Shown here piece after piece: positions 19,125 through 31,665 of a DNA stretch of 64,000 bases. Within the stretch, counting starts at the first letter, position 1. Each line of letters begins with the position of its first letter. A model generated the notes under the pieces. It made no database searches, was not told the DNA's origin, and saw only the letters and a program-made list of their open reading frames with translations. The stretch spans positions 1,798,001-1,862,000 of the forward strand of contig JASGHK010000005.1 of NCBI GenBank assembly GCA_049841135.1, read 5' to 3'. Position numbers and translations under genes: made by a program. The DNA is from JACRCT01 sp049841135 (GTDB taxonomy: Bacteria > Myxococcota > Myxococcia > Myxococcales > UBA5297).

Positions 19125-19475
19125 TCAGCCGAAGGTGGAGCCGTCGTGGCCCCAATTCGCGGCTTCGAGCGAGGTGAAGTTGAGGTAGACGCGGTCGCCG
19201 GGGACCTTGGCGATCTCCAGCAGCGCCTTGCACACCTTCTCGGCCAGAGCCCCGTTCACCGTGCCGTTCAGCCCGCCGATGGCGCGCACGTCCACGAACG
19301 CCGCGGGCCCGGGCTTGCCGGCGTGGAGCATCGCGACGCCGTCGGTGACCACCACCATCACGTAGGTCTCGGGCTTGCCGGTGGTCTCGGCGCAGAGGCG
19401 CGAAAGCCGGGTGCACAGGACCTTCTTGGCGTCGTCGGAAAGGCTCTCAGTCGTGTCGAGCTTGATCAGGGGCAT
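19125..19475 (-). CDS. MIF-like phenylpyruvate tautomerase
   Basis: The 116-residue protein has the macrophage migration inhibitory factor fold. The catalytic Pro follows the initiator Met (MPLIKLDTT), and the C-terminal signature NWGHDGSTFG is present. The middle has YVMVVVTDG and VYLNFTSLE, as in the family. Such enzymes catalyse keto-enol tautomerisation of phenylpyruvate, with Pro as general base. Length is normal for the family. It follows the kinase/lipoprotein operon on the same strand by 85 bases but looks functionally separate. Confidence 0.85.
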   Translation of the reverse strand: MPLIKLDTTESLSDDAKKVLCTRLSRLCAETTGKPETYVMVVVTDGVAMLHAGKPGPAAFVDVRAIGGLNGTVNGALAEKVCKALLEIAKVPGDRVYLNFTSLEAANWGHDGSTFG

Positions 19476-19560
19476 GGGTTCCTCCTCCTCAAAGGACGGG
19501 GAACGATAGCCCAGCTCGCGGGTAGCAGGCTTGGACCGGCGCCTCGAGCCCGTCGAGGGG

Positions 19561-21513
19561 TCAGTAGCAGACGCCGACGGAGCCGCTGAAGGCGATGCAG
19601 GTCTGCGAGGTCGCGGCGCACAGGTCGGTGGCGGCCGTGGCGTCGCAGAGCCGGTAGCACTGCTTGGACTGGCTGCTGCCCAGGCAGGTCGAGCCCTTGC
19701 GGCAGTCGGAGAGCTCGGTGCAGGTCAGGCCGTCGGCGGTGGTGCCGGGGGCGGCGCAGAAGTAGCCGGTGTCGGCGGGGTAGCACGCCTTGGCGGCATC
19801 GGCGCAGTCCTGCGCGCGTGGATCGCAGAGATCGTTGACGCAGGCCCCGAAGCCCGTGCCCAGGTAGTCGCGGCAGGTCGCCCTCTCGCCAGCACAGACG
19901 GAGGCCGGCGACTGGGGGCGGCAGTACGGCACGCACTGGCCGATGCAGGTGAGCCCGGGCATGCACTCGGCGTCGGCGGCGCAGGCGGTGTCGAGCGGCA
20001 GGGTGCCGGAGGCGGCGCAGGCGTAGGCGAGCGCAGCCTCGTTCCAGTAGCACGCCTGTCCCGCGCCGCAGCCCAGCTGCGCCACCGGGTCGCAGACGGG
20101 GCTGACGCACCCGCCCAGACCCTCGGTCCCGAGCGCGACGCAGCTGCCGCCGTTGCCGCAGGTACGGTTCTTGGTGCTGCACAGGGGCAGGCAGCGGTAG
20201 TCGCCGTCCTTCGCGGTCTGCATGCAGTTGGAGCCCTTGCGGCAGGAGGTGGGCGAGTCGCAGCGCTCGCCGTCGGCGGTGGTGCCGGCCTTCGCACAGA
20301 AGCCGGCGGTGACGGGGCTGGCGAAGCAGGCGTCGCCGGGGTCGGCGCAGCTCTGCTTGAGCGGGTCGCACGGCTCGCCGCAGAAGCCCAGGAAGTTGCT
20401 CAAGCGGATGCAGCCGGTGCCGCCGCGCGCGGGGTTGCAGTCCAGCGGCACCCAGGGGTCGCAGAACGCCGCGCAGGTGCCGGCGAAGCCGCAGGTCAGG
20501 CCGACGCCGCAGTCGCGGTCGTACAGGCAGGCGTCGCCGACGACCCCGGGCCCGGGCGGCTCGCAGGTGGGGGCGACGCCGTTGAGGTGGCAGGCCTCGG
20601 TGACCTCGCAGCCCAGCTGGCTCAACGGGTCGCACAGGCAGATGCCGACGCGGCCGTCCTCGAAGACGTCGCCGCAGACGCCGCCGCGGCAGGGGCGGTC
20701 GTCGCGCACCTCGCAGTAGCGGAAGCAGTAGGCCTCGAAGAGCGAGCCCAGGCAGTCCAGGCCCGCCGCGCAGAGGTTGGCCGACGAGCACGACTGGCCT
20801 TCGAGCGCGGTCCCGGCGGCGTCGCAGGTCCATTGGGCCTCGCCGGCGAGCTGGCAGGACTCGGCGATGGTGCAGGCGGTGGGCGCGAGCGGATCGCAGG
20901 CGACGGGGGCGGCCTTGCAGGCGTGGGTGGTCAGGTCGCAGGTCTCCGCCGGCGGGTTGCAGCACCGCGAGCCGCAGACGGTCTGCTTGGTCATGCAGGT
21001 GGTGAGCAGGTCGCAAGTGGAGGTGGCGGCCAGGGCGCAGTACGAGGTCCGGCTGTCGCAGCAGGCCTCGCCGCAGGCGACCTCGCGCGTGTTGCAGGTG
21101 GCCAGCGCGTGGCAGGCGTTGGTCGAGTCGCAGTACTCGGTGGCGCGGTTGCAGCACCCGGTGCCGCAGGTCACCTCCGAGGCGGCACAGCTGCGCCGGG
21201 TGCACGTGTTGCCCGCGCAGGTCTCGGTGGCGTCGTCGCAGCAGGCCTGGCCGCAGGGGCTGCGGCCACCGGGGCAGCTGCGGCCGGCGTCGGGGCCGGG
21301 GACGGGCCCGGCGTCGGGCTGCACGGTCGCGGCGTCCGCGCCCGGCAGGCTGGCGTCGGGGCCGGGCTGCGCGCCGTCGTTGCAGGCGCAGGCCAGCACC
21401 AGCGCGGCCAGGGAAAGCAGGGCAAGGGTGCGGCAGTGGGTGGACGGAGTCGACGGAGTGGACGGGGTGGACGCAGTGAGGCGCGAGCTCGCGGTGCGCT
21501 GTCTAGCGGGCAT
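19561..21513 (-). CDS. Cys-rich repeat lipoprotein, last gene of the kinase operon
   Basis: The protein has about 650 residues. After a Ser/Thr/Pro-rich leader encoded by a 9-bp repeat array (STPSTPSTPSTH) comes a hydrophobic core LALLSLAALVLACAC with a lipobox Cys. The mature part consists of two repeat types: short modules such as VTCGTGCCNRATEYC in the first third, and longer ones marked CDPxxxxxC and ADGxxCxxxxxCRKGSxC. Cysteine spacing suggests many disulfides, as in extracellular Cys-rich proteins of myxobacteria. The start is uncertain: the ATG at 21513 is used, with an ATG at 21522 and a GTG at 21558 as alternatives. The PEGA gene ends 62 bases upstream, so these are likely co-transcribed. 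Confidence 0.75.
   Translation of the reverse strand: MPARQRTASSRLTASTPSTPSTPSTHCRTLALLSLAALVLACACNDGAQPGPDASLPGADAATVQPDAGPVPGPDAGRSCPGGRSPCGQACCDDATETCAGNTCTRRSCAASEVTCGTGCCNRATEYCDSTNACHALATCNTREVACGEACCDSRTSYCALAATSTCDLLTTCMTKQTVCGSRCCNPPAETCDLTTHACKAAPVACDPLAPTACTIAESCQLAGEAQWTCDAAGTALEGQSCSSANLCAAGLDCLGSLFEAYCFRYCEVRDDRPCRGGVCGDVFEDGRVGICLCDPLSQLGCEVTEACHLNGVAPTCEPPGPGVVGDACLYDRDCGVGLTCGFAGTCAAFCDPWVPLDCNPARGGTGCIRLSNFLGFCGEPCDPLKQSCADPGDACFASPVTAGFCAKAGTTADGERCDSPTSCRKGSNCMQTAKDGDYRCLPLCSTKNRTCGNGGSCVALGTEGLGGCVSPVCDPVAQLGCGAGQACYWNEAALAYACAASGTLPLDTACAADAECMPGLTCIGQCVPYCRPQSPASVCAGERATCRDYLGTGFGACVNDLCDPRAQDCADAAKACYPADTGYFCAAPGTTADGLTCTELSDCRKGSTCLGSSQSKQCYRLCDATAATDLCAATSQTCIAFSGSVGVCY
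21440..21478 (-). repeat. 9-bp-period tandem array, array 2 (unit GTCCACNCC on minus strand)
   Basis: Four full units and a partial one lie inside the 5' coding end of the Cys-rich lipoprotein, where they encode (Ser-Thr-Pro)n. One unit has GTCGAC instead of GTCCAC. This array is inverted relative to array 3, with a spacer of about 38 bases. Confidence 0.85.
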
Positions 21514-21516
21514 CTG

Positions 21517-21568
21517 GTCCATCGGGTCGACCCTGTCCACGTCGTCTGCTCCGTCCACTTCGTCCAGC
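21517..21568 (+). repeat. 9-bp-period tandem array, array 3 (unit GTCCAYNNN on plus strand)
   Basis: About 5.8 units lie in the gap between the PEGA gene and the Cys-rich lipoprotein. Units begin GTCCAT, GTCGAC, GTCCAC, GTCTGC, GTCCAC and GTCCAG in order. With array 2 it can form a long imperfect stem around the likely start codon at 21513. Confidence 0.8.
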
Positions 21569-21574
21569 GACTGC

Positions 21575-22840
21575 TCAGAACCGCCCGGCCACGCTCAGCC
21601 CGCCACCGCCCGGCAGCAGCAGGGGCGCCGCCCCCACCTCCACCGGCACTGCGGGCCCGGCCGGCGTCTCCGGCTTGCGCGCGACCGAGGTCACCACCGG
21701 CCAGTCCAGCAGGTAGAGCAGCCCGCCTACGGTCAAGAGCGCCGCGCCGGTGCCGAAGCTCGCCTGGGCCGCGGTGCGCCATTGGTCGCGCTGCTTGAGC
21801 GCCCGGTTGTAGTCCGAGAGCCGGGCCTCGGAGAGGTTGCCCACCTGCTGCTCGCGCAGGACCTTCTTGGCCGCGTCCTGCCGGTCGAAGGCGACGCCGG
21901 TGCACGCCGCGCCGCCCAGTAGCGCCACCGCCGAGGCCCCCAGCACGCCGAACGAGACCAGCCGCTGGTTCGTGCGCTCCAGGGCGGCGGTCACCGCCGT
22001 GGCCTGGCCGCGCTGCAGCGTGACCTCCTTCGTCCACGGCCGCATCCCGCGCTGGATGAGCGTGACCGAGTGCGGCCCGGACGGCAGCTCCATCGGGCGG
22101 GCGAGCGGAACCTCCGCCACCTTGGCCCCGTCGACGAAGACCTCGCTGCCGGCCGGCGCTTCGACCTCGAGCAGCCCCGGCTTCTCGTGCAGCGGCAGGT
22201 CGAGCCCGACGGGGCTGCCCAGGTCTACCTGCACCTCGCGCTCCTCGGAGAGGTAGCCGTCGGCGAGGACCCGAACCCGGTGCCGGCCGGGATCGAGCTC
22301 GCCGATGAACGGGGCCTCGACCGCGGCCTTCCCGTCGAGCTCCACCTGGGCCTTGGGCGCCTGCGTCGTCACCGTCAGGCGCACCCGGACCGGCTTGGGC
22401 GGCTCCACCGGCTGCACCGGCGGCGGCGCGGGCAAGGGCGACAGCCGCGCGGCGATCGCCTCCAGCTCGCCCAGGGCATCGGCGGCGTCGACGCGGCGCA
22501 CGCCGTTCGACTCCAGGTAGGCCCGGTAATGCGCCTGGGCGCGGTCCAGGTACTCACGCTTGCGCGAGACGTAGAACTGCTTTCGCTCGGCCTGCGCCAT
22601 CGAGAAGAGGATGGCCGGCAGCTTCGCCAGCTTGTAGGCCTCGTCGAAGGCCTGCGCCGCGTCGTCGAAGCGCCCGTTGTCGTAGGCCTGCGCCCCGGCC
22701 TGGAAGAAGGTCTTGGCCTTGTCCTCCGACGGCACCGACGAGGCAGCTGCGGTCGCGGCAGCCGCAGAGGCCGGAGCCGCGGGAGCGGGCGCGGCCGCCG
22801 TGACGAGGACGACGAGCGAGGCGAAGAGCGCGACGCTCAT
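21575..22840 (-). CDS. TPR and PEGA-domain envelope protein
   Basis: The 421-residue product starts at the ATG at 22840, which overlaps the stop of the FG-GAP gene in an ATGA arrangement and so implies coupled translation. A signal peptide (VALFASLVVLVTAAAPA) leads into a TPR-like section (KTFFQAGAQAYDNGRFDDAAQAF). Two PEGA-type beta domains follow (VELDGKAAVEAPFIGELDPGR, VFVDGAKVAEVPLARP). Near the C-terminus there are two membrane helices (GVLGASAVALLGGAACTGVAF and SFGTGAALLTVGGLLYLLDW). PEGA domains are common in myxobacterial envelope proteins and often accompany Ser/Thr kinases, as in this operon. Confidence 0.8.
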   Translation of the reverse strand: MSVALFASLVVLVTAAAPAPAAPASAAAATAAASSVPSEDKAKTFFQAGAQAYDNGRFDDAAQAFDEAYKLAKLPAILFSMAQAERKQFYVSRKREYLDRAQAHYRAYLESNGVRRVDAADALGELEAIAARLSPLPAPPPVQPVEPPKPVRVRLTVTTQAPKAQVELDGKAAVEAPFIGELDPGRHRVRVLADGYLSEEREVQVDLGSPVGLDLPLHEKPGLLEVEAPAGSEVFVDGAKVAEVPLARPMELPSGPHSVTLIQRGMRPWTKEVTLQRGQATAVTAALERTNQRLVSFGVLGASAVALLGGAACTGVAFDRQDAAKKVLREQQVGNLSEARLSDYNRALKQRDQWRTAAQASFGTGAALLTVGGLLYLLDWPVVTSVARKPETPAGPAVPVEVGAAPLLLPGGGGLSVAGRF

Positions 22841-25558
22841 GGCTGCACCGCCTTGCCCCACAACAGGCGCAGGCTCTGGTCGTCGACCACGGCCAGATTG
22901 TCCAGGCCGTCGCCATCGAGGTCGCCGGCGGTGATGCCGGTGCCTTCCACCAGCCCGTCCGCGAGCACCTCCGGGACGCTCAGCGCCCTTCCCGGCTCGA
23001 CGCGGACGCGCCGGACCGAGTCGCGGGTGACGTAGGCCAGCGAGGGCGGAGCGCCGGGGCGATCCCGGAGGACCGCGAACATCCGCGCCCCCGCCTCGAG
23101 GTGCAGGACCGCGTCGGCGCTGAAGCGGCCCTGGCCTCCGTTCCAGAGGATGGCGACCTCGCCCTGCTGCGACTCCTCGAGCGACCGCGCGCCGCTGGCC
23201 ACGACGAGGTCCGAGGCGCCGTCGCCGTCGAGGTCCGCGAACGCGAGCCTCCCGCTGGGCATCGGGGTCAGCGCGAGCCTGGGGTCGGCCAGGTCGAGCT
23301 CGGAGGCGTCCACCCATTGCGCCGCGGGCGGCTGGGCGCCGAGGTCCGCCGCGAGCCTGCCCAGGCGCAGGCGGCCGGGCCCGGGGCGCAGGTCGGAGGC
23401 CCAGACGTCGATGCCCCGGGTGGTGAGCAGGGCGATCTCGTCGCCCGCCCCGCCGTCGAGGTCGGCCTGGGCGACGAGCGCGGGCCACTCGTCGGGCAAG
23501 AAGGCCGGCGCGGGCCGCAGCTCGACCGGCCGGCGCGTCCCCCGCGAGGCCCAGGCGGCGATGGTGGGGATGGTGGGGTCGGTCTCCGAGGCCAGGTCGA
23601 GCGCGAAGGAGAGGACGTCGCCCGCTCCCGCCGCCGCCGCGCTCGTGGTCAGGAGCAGCGGCACGTCGGCTTCACTGGGGAGCCCGCGGGTCAGGAAGCT
23701 GGGCGCGAACGGCTGCCGGTAGGGCGAGCCCAGCAGGCGGGTCACCGTGGCGGTGGCGTCTGCGGTGGAGGCGGAGACCAGGGCCACCGTCATCGGCCGG
23801 GGCAGGGTGGCGAAGGCGGCGCGCACCCCGGCGATCTCGCCGACCATCGCCGGCGGCAGCGGCTGCGCGTCGGCCTGGCCGAAGGCGACGAAGAGGCCGT
23901 CCGGGCCGCCCGGCGTCGCGCCCGGCTGCACGAACATCACGTCGTTGATCAGGTCGCCGTCGAGGTCGCCGACCAAGAGCTGCGAGATGGTCCCGCTGGT
24001 GGCCATGGTGGAGGCGACGAGCTGGCTCGTCCCGGTGCCGCCGAAGAAGTCGAGGTCGAAGGCGTCGCCGGTCGCGGCCACCACGTCGGCCTTGCCGTCG
24101 GCGTTCAGGTCGGCGATGGCCGCGTGCGTCCAGCTGCCGTGGAGCGGGAAGTCCTCCATCACGTAGTAGGGGGCGCCGCCGTCCTCTTCGGGCGTGTGGC
24201 TGGCGAGGATGGTCCAGGGCATCACGAAGTCGGGCCGGCCGTCGCCGCCGCTGAGCTCGCCGGCGGCGAGGGGGAGCTCGGTCATCAGGAACTGCTTGAC
24301 CTCCACCACGCCCGAGGGCTGGCGCTCCGGCAAGGGCAGGGTCCAGTAGTCCTCGGAGGCGGCGTCGTCGGGGTCGGCGAGCCTTTCGGGGCTGGAGGCG
24401 AAGTGGCCGTTTCCGTCGCCGTAGGCCATGCGCACCAGCGGCTGGCGCTCGACCACCGTGCCCTTGACCACGTGGAGGACGACGACGCCGATGAGCAGGT
24501 CGAGGTGGCCGTCGCCGTTGAGGTCGACGGCGCGCACGCCGCCCGCGACCGGGTCGGAGACCGCGACCTTCACCGGTGCGAGCGCGTCGGCCCACTTGAC
24601 GTAGCCCAGGTCGTCCTTGGTGCAGGGCTCGTAGACGGTGACCTCGTTGTCGCCGTCGAACGAGAGCGCGAAGCCGTCGCAGGCGTTCGGAACCTGGTCG
24701 GCGAAGGGGCCGATGGCCGCCGGCCCAGAGAGCCGGGCGTAGCGCGAGGCCGCGCCGACGACCGCGAGCGGGATGTCCTCCTTGCCCAGCTCGGAGAGGA
24801 CCAGGCCCCGCTCCACCGGCGTCAGCGCCAGGTAGCGGGTCTCGGCGAACGGGAAGGCCAGCGGGACGAGCGTCAGGTCGCGGCTCCGGGCCTTCAGGAA
24901 GGGCGCCGGCACCGGCAGTAGCTGTCGGCCGGAGGTGCCGCGCCAGGTGAGCAGTCCGCCCACCGGCATGCCCGAGACGGAGATCGTCGATCCGGTCGCC
25001 GCCGGAGGAGGCCACCACCGGCGCGGTCATCGGCTCGGGCAGGAGCGTGGTGGCGACCCGGGCGCGGCTGGAGTCGAAGTAGTGGACTCTCCCGCGCGCC
25101 TTGTCGACCAGGCTCCCCAGCGAGGGGCCGCGGGTGAGCACGTCCGCTCGCCCGTCGCCATCGAAGTCGCCGGTCACCGCCGAGAAGGCGCCGGCGGCGA
25201 TAGGCCCGCCCGAGGCGAGCTGGAACTGGCCCGAGTGCTGCCGGCACAGGTCGTCCAGGCCGCAGCCCCAGCCGTCGGGGCAGGCGAACTTCGTGCCGCC
25301 CTCCGGGTCCAGGGCGCAGGAGAAGCGGCAGGGGTTGGGCTCGGTCGCCTGCGTGCAGCGCATGTGCTCGCCCTGGGGCGCGAAGGAGTCGCAGTCCTCG
25401 CCCTTCTCCACGGTCGCGTTGCCGCAGACGTTCGGCTCGAGCTTGGGCAGGTCGTCGCACGCGCTCAGCGAGAGGGCCAGCGAGAGCACCAGCGCCATGG
25501 CCAGCGTCGGCGCCAGCGCGAGGGCAGGGGAGAAGCGCGCGCGCACCTCAGCGTTCAA
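22837..25558 (-). CDS. FG-GAP/VCBS-repeat lipoprotein, frameshifted
   Basis: The signal peptide ends LALSLSAC, and a Cys-rich module typical of Myxococcota follows (NVCGNATVEKGEDCD). The rest is a set of FG-GAP or VCBS repeats with calcium-binding loops such as DFDGDGRADVL, DLNGDGHLDLL, DLNADGKADVV and DLDGDGASDLV, expected to fold as a beta-propeller. Near 24985 the frame breaks: GGDRIDDL is in one frame and VSGMPVGGLL in the next. Dropping one base restores a product of about 906 residues. The start overlaps the kinase stop by 11 bases, and the stop overlaps the PEGA start by four. Confidence 0.8.
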
Positions 25559-27212
25559 ACGGGTTCTCCAAATCCTTGTTGAGCTTCTTGGGCACCGGCT
25601 TGAGGGCGGCCTCGACGCTGCGGTCCTCGTCGGGCACCACCTCGACGCTCGCGGGCTGGTAGCCGCTCGCCTTGACGGCCAGCGTCACCGGCTGCGTGCC
25701 CCAGGGCACCGAGAGCATCTCGCCGGTCTGGCCCAGCTTCTCGGTCCCCAGCATCACCGTCGCCTTCACCGCGCTGCGCACCGTGACCGCCACGCGCCGC
25801 GCCTTCTCCGGCAGGACCGGCTTGTCGGGCTCGGGCGGGACGGCGACGGGCGGCGGAGGCGGCGGCACCGGGACGGGGTCGGGCTTGGCGATCGCCGGGG
25901 GAGGAGGTGGCGGCACCGGGTCGGCGGTCTTCCCGCGGAGCCAGAGGAAGCCCGTGCCCGCGCCGAGGACCGCCGCGGCGAGCACGGCCGCGAGCAGGCC
26001 TCGACGGCCCAGACCGGGCGCGGTCTTCTGCGTCTCGAGCTGGTCGCTGCTGTCGGTCCCGGCGAGGTTCTTGGGGCGGTCGCGCTGGGTGACCTCCGGC
26101 AGGCGGGTCGACGGGCTCAAGGACGGCGCCGCGCGCAGCCCCTGCAGCGGCTGCTTGGAGTGGAGGCTGGGCGAGGTGTCGGCGAGCTCCGCCGGGGCCG
26201 GGGTGGTGGCGATCTGCGGGACCTTGGCGCCGCGCGGCAGCGTCAGGTCGGTGCCGGTGATGATGGTGTGGCCCGCCTTCTCCGCCGCCTGGACCAGCGC
26301 CTCGATGGCCTTGCCGGCCGAGGGCGGCCGCGCGTCCAGGTCCTTCTCCAGCATGTGGAGGATGGGCTGGTCGAAGATCTTCCCCAGCGACGGGAGGACC
26401 TTGGAGGGAATCGGCGGCGTCGCGTTCAGGTGCTGGTACATCAGCTCCACCGCCGCGGGCGCCTCGAAGGGCAGCCGGCCGGTGAGCACCTGGAAGCTCA
26501 TGACGCCCAGCGCGTAGATGTCGGCGCGGTGGTCCACCGGCAGCGCGCGGCACTGCTCGGGGGCCATGTAGCGCGGCGAGCCCAGCGGCGTGCCGGTGCG
26601 GGTGATGCGCGCGTCGTCGGGCGTCTCGCCCACGTACTTGGCGATGCCGAAGTCGAGGAGCTTGGTGTGGGCGACGCCTTCGTCGTCGAAGACCAGGAAG
26701 ACGTTCTCCGGCTTCAGGTCGCGGTGGACGATACCCGCGGCGTGGGCGGCGTCGAGCGCGCGGGAGATGCTGCGCAGCATCGGGATGCCGGCGGAGGGCG
26801 CGAGCGCGCCGTGCTCCTCGAGGTAGCGGTCGAGCGGCATGCCCTCGAGCAGCTCCATCACGAAGTACTGGCGGCCGCTGGGCAGGACGCCGAAGGCGAA
26901 GATGTCGACGATGCCCTTGTGGCGGATCTGGTTGACCGAGCGGCCCTCGGAGACGAAGCGCTGGACCATCTCCGGGCTGGAGGAGAACTCGGTGGAGAGC
27001 ACCTTGAGCGCGGCGGTCTTGCCGATGACCGGGTGGACGACGCGGTAGACGGTGCCGAAGCCGCCCTCGCCGAGCTTTCGCTCCACCCGGTACTCGCCCA
27101 CCATCGAGCCGGTGTAGAGCTCAGCGTCGTCCGGACCCAAGACCGCCCCGTCGACCGGACAGGTCGAAAGGTCGTCCGCGTACCGCGCGGAGCAGGTGGG
27201 GCAGACGCTCAT
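25548..27212 (-). CDS. Zinc-ribbon Ser/Thr protein kinase with C-terminal PEGA domain
   Basis: The 554-residue kinase starts at the ATG at 27212; the open frame further upstream is not coding in character. Residues 1-25 form a zinc ribbon (CPTC and CPVDG). The kinase domain spans about 35-300, with LGEGGFGTVY, AALKVL, the catalytic VHRDLKPENV, LLDFGIAK and MAPEQ all intact. One membrane helix follows (LLAAVLAAAVLGAGTGFLWL), then a Pro-rich stretch and a periplasmic PEGA domain (VPWGTQPVTLAVKASGY). It is the first gene of a four-gene overlapping operon whose other products are all exported. It probably senses or controls envelope functions. Confidence 0.88.
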   Translation of the reverse strand: MSVCPTCSARYADDLSTCPVDGAVLGPDDAELYTGSMVGEYRVERKLGEGGFGTVYRVVHPVIGKTAALKVLSTEFSSSPEMVQRFVSEGRSVNQIRHKGIVDIFAFGVLPSGRQYFVMELLEGMPLDRYLEEHGALAPSAGIPMLRSISRALDAAHAAGIVHRDLKPENVFLVFDDEGVAHTKLLDFGIAKYVGETPDDARITRTGTPLGSPRYMAPEQCRALPVDHRADIYALGVMSFQVLTGRLPFEAPAAVELMYQHLNATPPIPSKVLPSLGKIFDQPILHMLEKDLDARPPSAGKAIEALVQAAEKAGHTIITGTDLTLPRGAKVPQIATTPAPAELADTSPSLHSKQPLQGLRAAPSLSPSTRLPEVTQRDRPKNLAGTDSSDQLETQKTAPGLGRRGLLAAVLAAAVLGAGTGFLWLRGKTADPVPPPPPPAIAKPDPVPVPPPPPPVAVPPEPDKPVLPEKARRVAVTVRSAVKATVMLGTEKLGQTGEMLSVPWGTQPVTLAVKASGYQPASVEVVPDEDRSVEAALKPVPKKLNKDLENPFER

Positions 27213-27703
27213 GGGATTCCAAGTGTCCGCTTTCCTTGGGGGAAGAGGCAAGTTTGCGGCCAGTGTCGGCTGGCGGGGGCGAAATCCCCCCGCATCATTA
27301 GATCCGTCGCAGGGCCCCCCTCTTATCCCCCCGTCGCAGACGGACGCTCGGATCAAGGCGAGGACGCTCACTGCTCCGGTGGGACGATCGAGCGGTGCAC
27401 GTCTCCACTGCGGCACGACACGGGACCGGTCTGGCGACGCTCCGGATCACCCCAAGGATCGAGCGGTGCATCTCTGTTTCCGCGCGACACGGGACCCGTC
27501 GGGTGTCACGACGGAGGTTGGTCGAGGCAGACGCGGGCCCCTCCCATAAGCAGTGAGCACACCGAATTCAATCTGGAGGTCCCGTCTGCGCAGGGGAGGC
27601 GGGGGTGGGGCGGGGCCGGGCCAAGCCAAGGATGGAAACGACGCCCCGGGAGGGTATCCTCCGGCCTCCTGGCGCTTCGCCGGCCAGGTCGTGAGGTCGA
27701 AAG
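27213..27703. other. Divergent intergenic region with an imperfect direct repeat
   Basis: This region separates the kinase operon from the sigma-54 activator. It holds a G-rich/C-rich hairpin near 27271-27291 (GCGGGGG and CCCCCCGC arms) and two imperfect direct repeats near 27386 and 27457. No coding sequence is apparent. No confident -24/-12 or -35/-10 promoter was found by eye. Confidence 0.55.
27386..27500 (+). repeat. Pair of imperfect 45-bp direct repeats
   Basis: Copy A (27386-27431) and copy B (27457-27500) both start GATCGAGCGGTGCA and end near CGACACGGGAC followed by CGGTC or CCGTC. They are offset by 71 bases. The shared ends and variable centre could be duplicated regulator sites or a decayed repeat element. 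Confidence 0.7.
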
Positions 27704-31016
<3,313 letters not shown>

Positions 31017-31024
31017 GCTTCGGG

Positions 31025-31074
31025 ATGGGACCTAGGGGACTCATGGGACCCATAGGACCTAGGGGACATGGGAC
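31025..31074 (-). repeat. 9-bp-period tandem array, array 4 (unit GTCCCATNN on minus strand)
   Basis: About 5.5 units start nine bases after the stop of the sigma-54 activator. Read on the minus strand, units begin GTCCCAT, GTCCCCT or GTCCTAT. The layout matches array 1 more than arrays 2, 3, 5 and 6. A short palindrome ATGGGACCCAT lies inside. Confidence 0.8.
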
Positions 31075-31249
31075 GCTCGATGCCACCAGCGCTGCGCCAA
31101 GGCGCCGGTGGGGTTTCCATGCCCCAGAAGCCAAAGACACCCCGCCTCCCTCGGTCGCGGAAGCTGGCTAAGCCATTGATTCGACGAAGTCCGCCCGGCA
31201 GGTCCTGCCCGGCAGAATCTGGGCATGCCGCCTGCAAACCTCCGCCGGC

Positions 31250-31651
31250 ATGTTCACGTCGTGGCTGAAGAAGAAGCGCAACGGCATGGAGGCCGAGAAG
31301 CTCGGAGTGGAAGAAGCGGCCCTCGACTGCCGTGAGCAGGAGCTGCGCAGCCGCGCCCTGGAGCTCGAGCGCAGGGTGCAGGACCTCTTGGCCAAGCGGG
31401 ACGAGCCCGGGCAGCCGCGCTCGCCGTTGACGCGGCTCCTGGCCGCGACGGCGGAGCGCAGCGACGAGCGCGTCCTGGCGGACGAGGCGCGGCGGGCGGC
31501 GCTCAACGCGCGCAAGGCCGCGATGCTCGTCGAAGCCAAGACCGTGCACGAACTGGAGCTGGCGCTCGAGCAGGCCGAAGCCGACGCCGAACGCAGCCCG
31601 CAGACCCCGCGGGCCGCGACCTGGATGCGGCGCGCAGTCGCCGCGGACTAG
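31250..31651 (+). CDS. Small coiled-coil protein of unknown function
   Basis: The 133-residue product is mostly charged helix with heptad-like patterning (REQELRSRALELERRVQDLLAK and AMLVEAKTVHELELALEQAE). The N-terminus is basic (SWLKKKRNG). There is no signal peptide. The response regulator gene follows after 14 bases, so the two are probably co-transcribed. The protein could be a scaffold partner, but nothing in the sequence proves this. Confidence 0.55.
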   Translation: MFTSWLKKKRNGMEAEKLGVEEAALDCREQELRSRALELERRVQDLLAKRDEPGQPRSPLTRLLAATAERSDERVLADEARRAALNARKAAMLVEAKTVHELELALEQAEADAERSPQTPRAATWMRRAVAAD

Positions 31652-31665
31652 CAGGAGGAAGTGCG

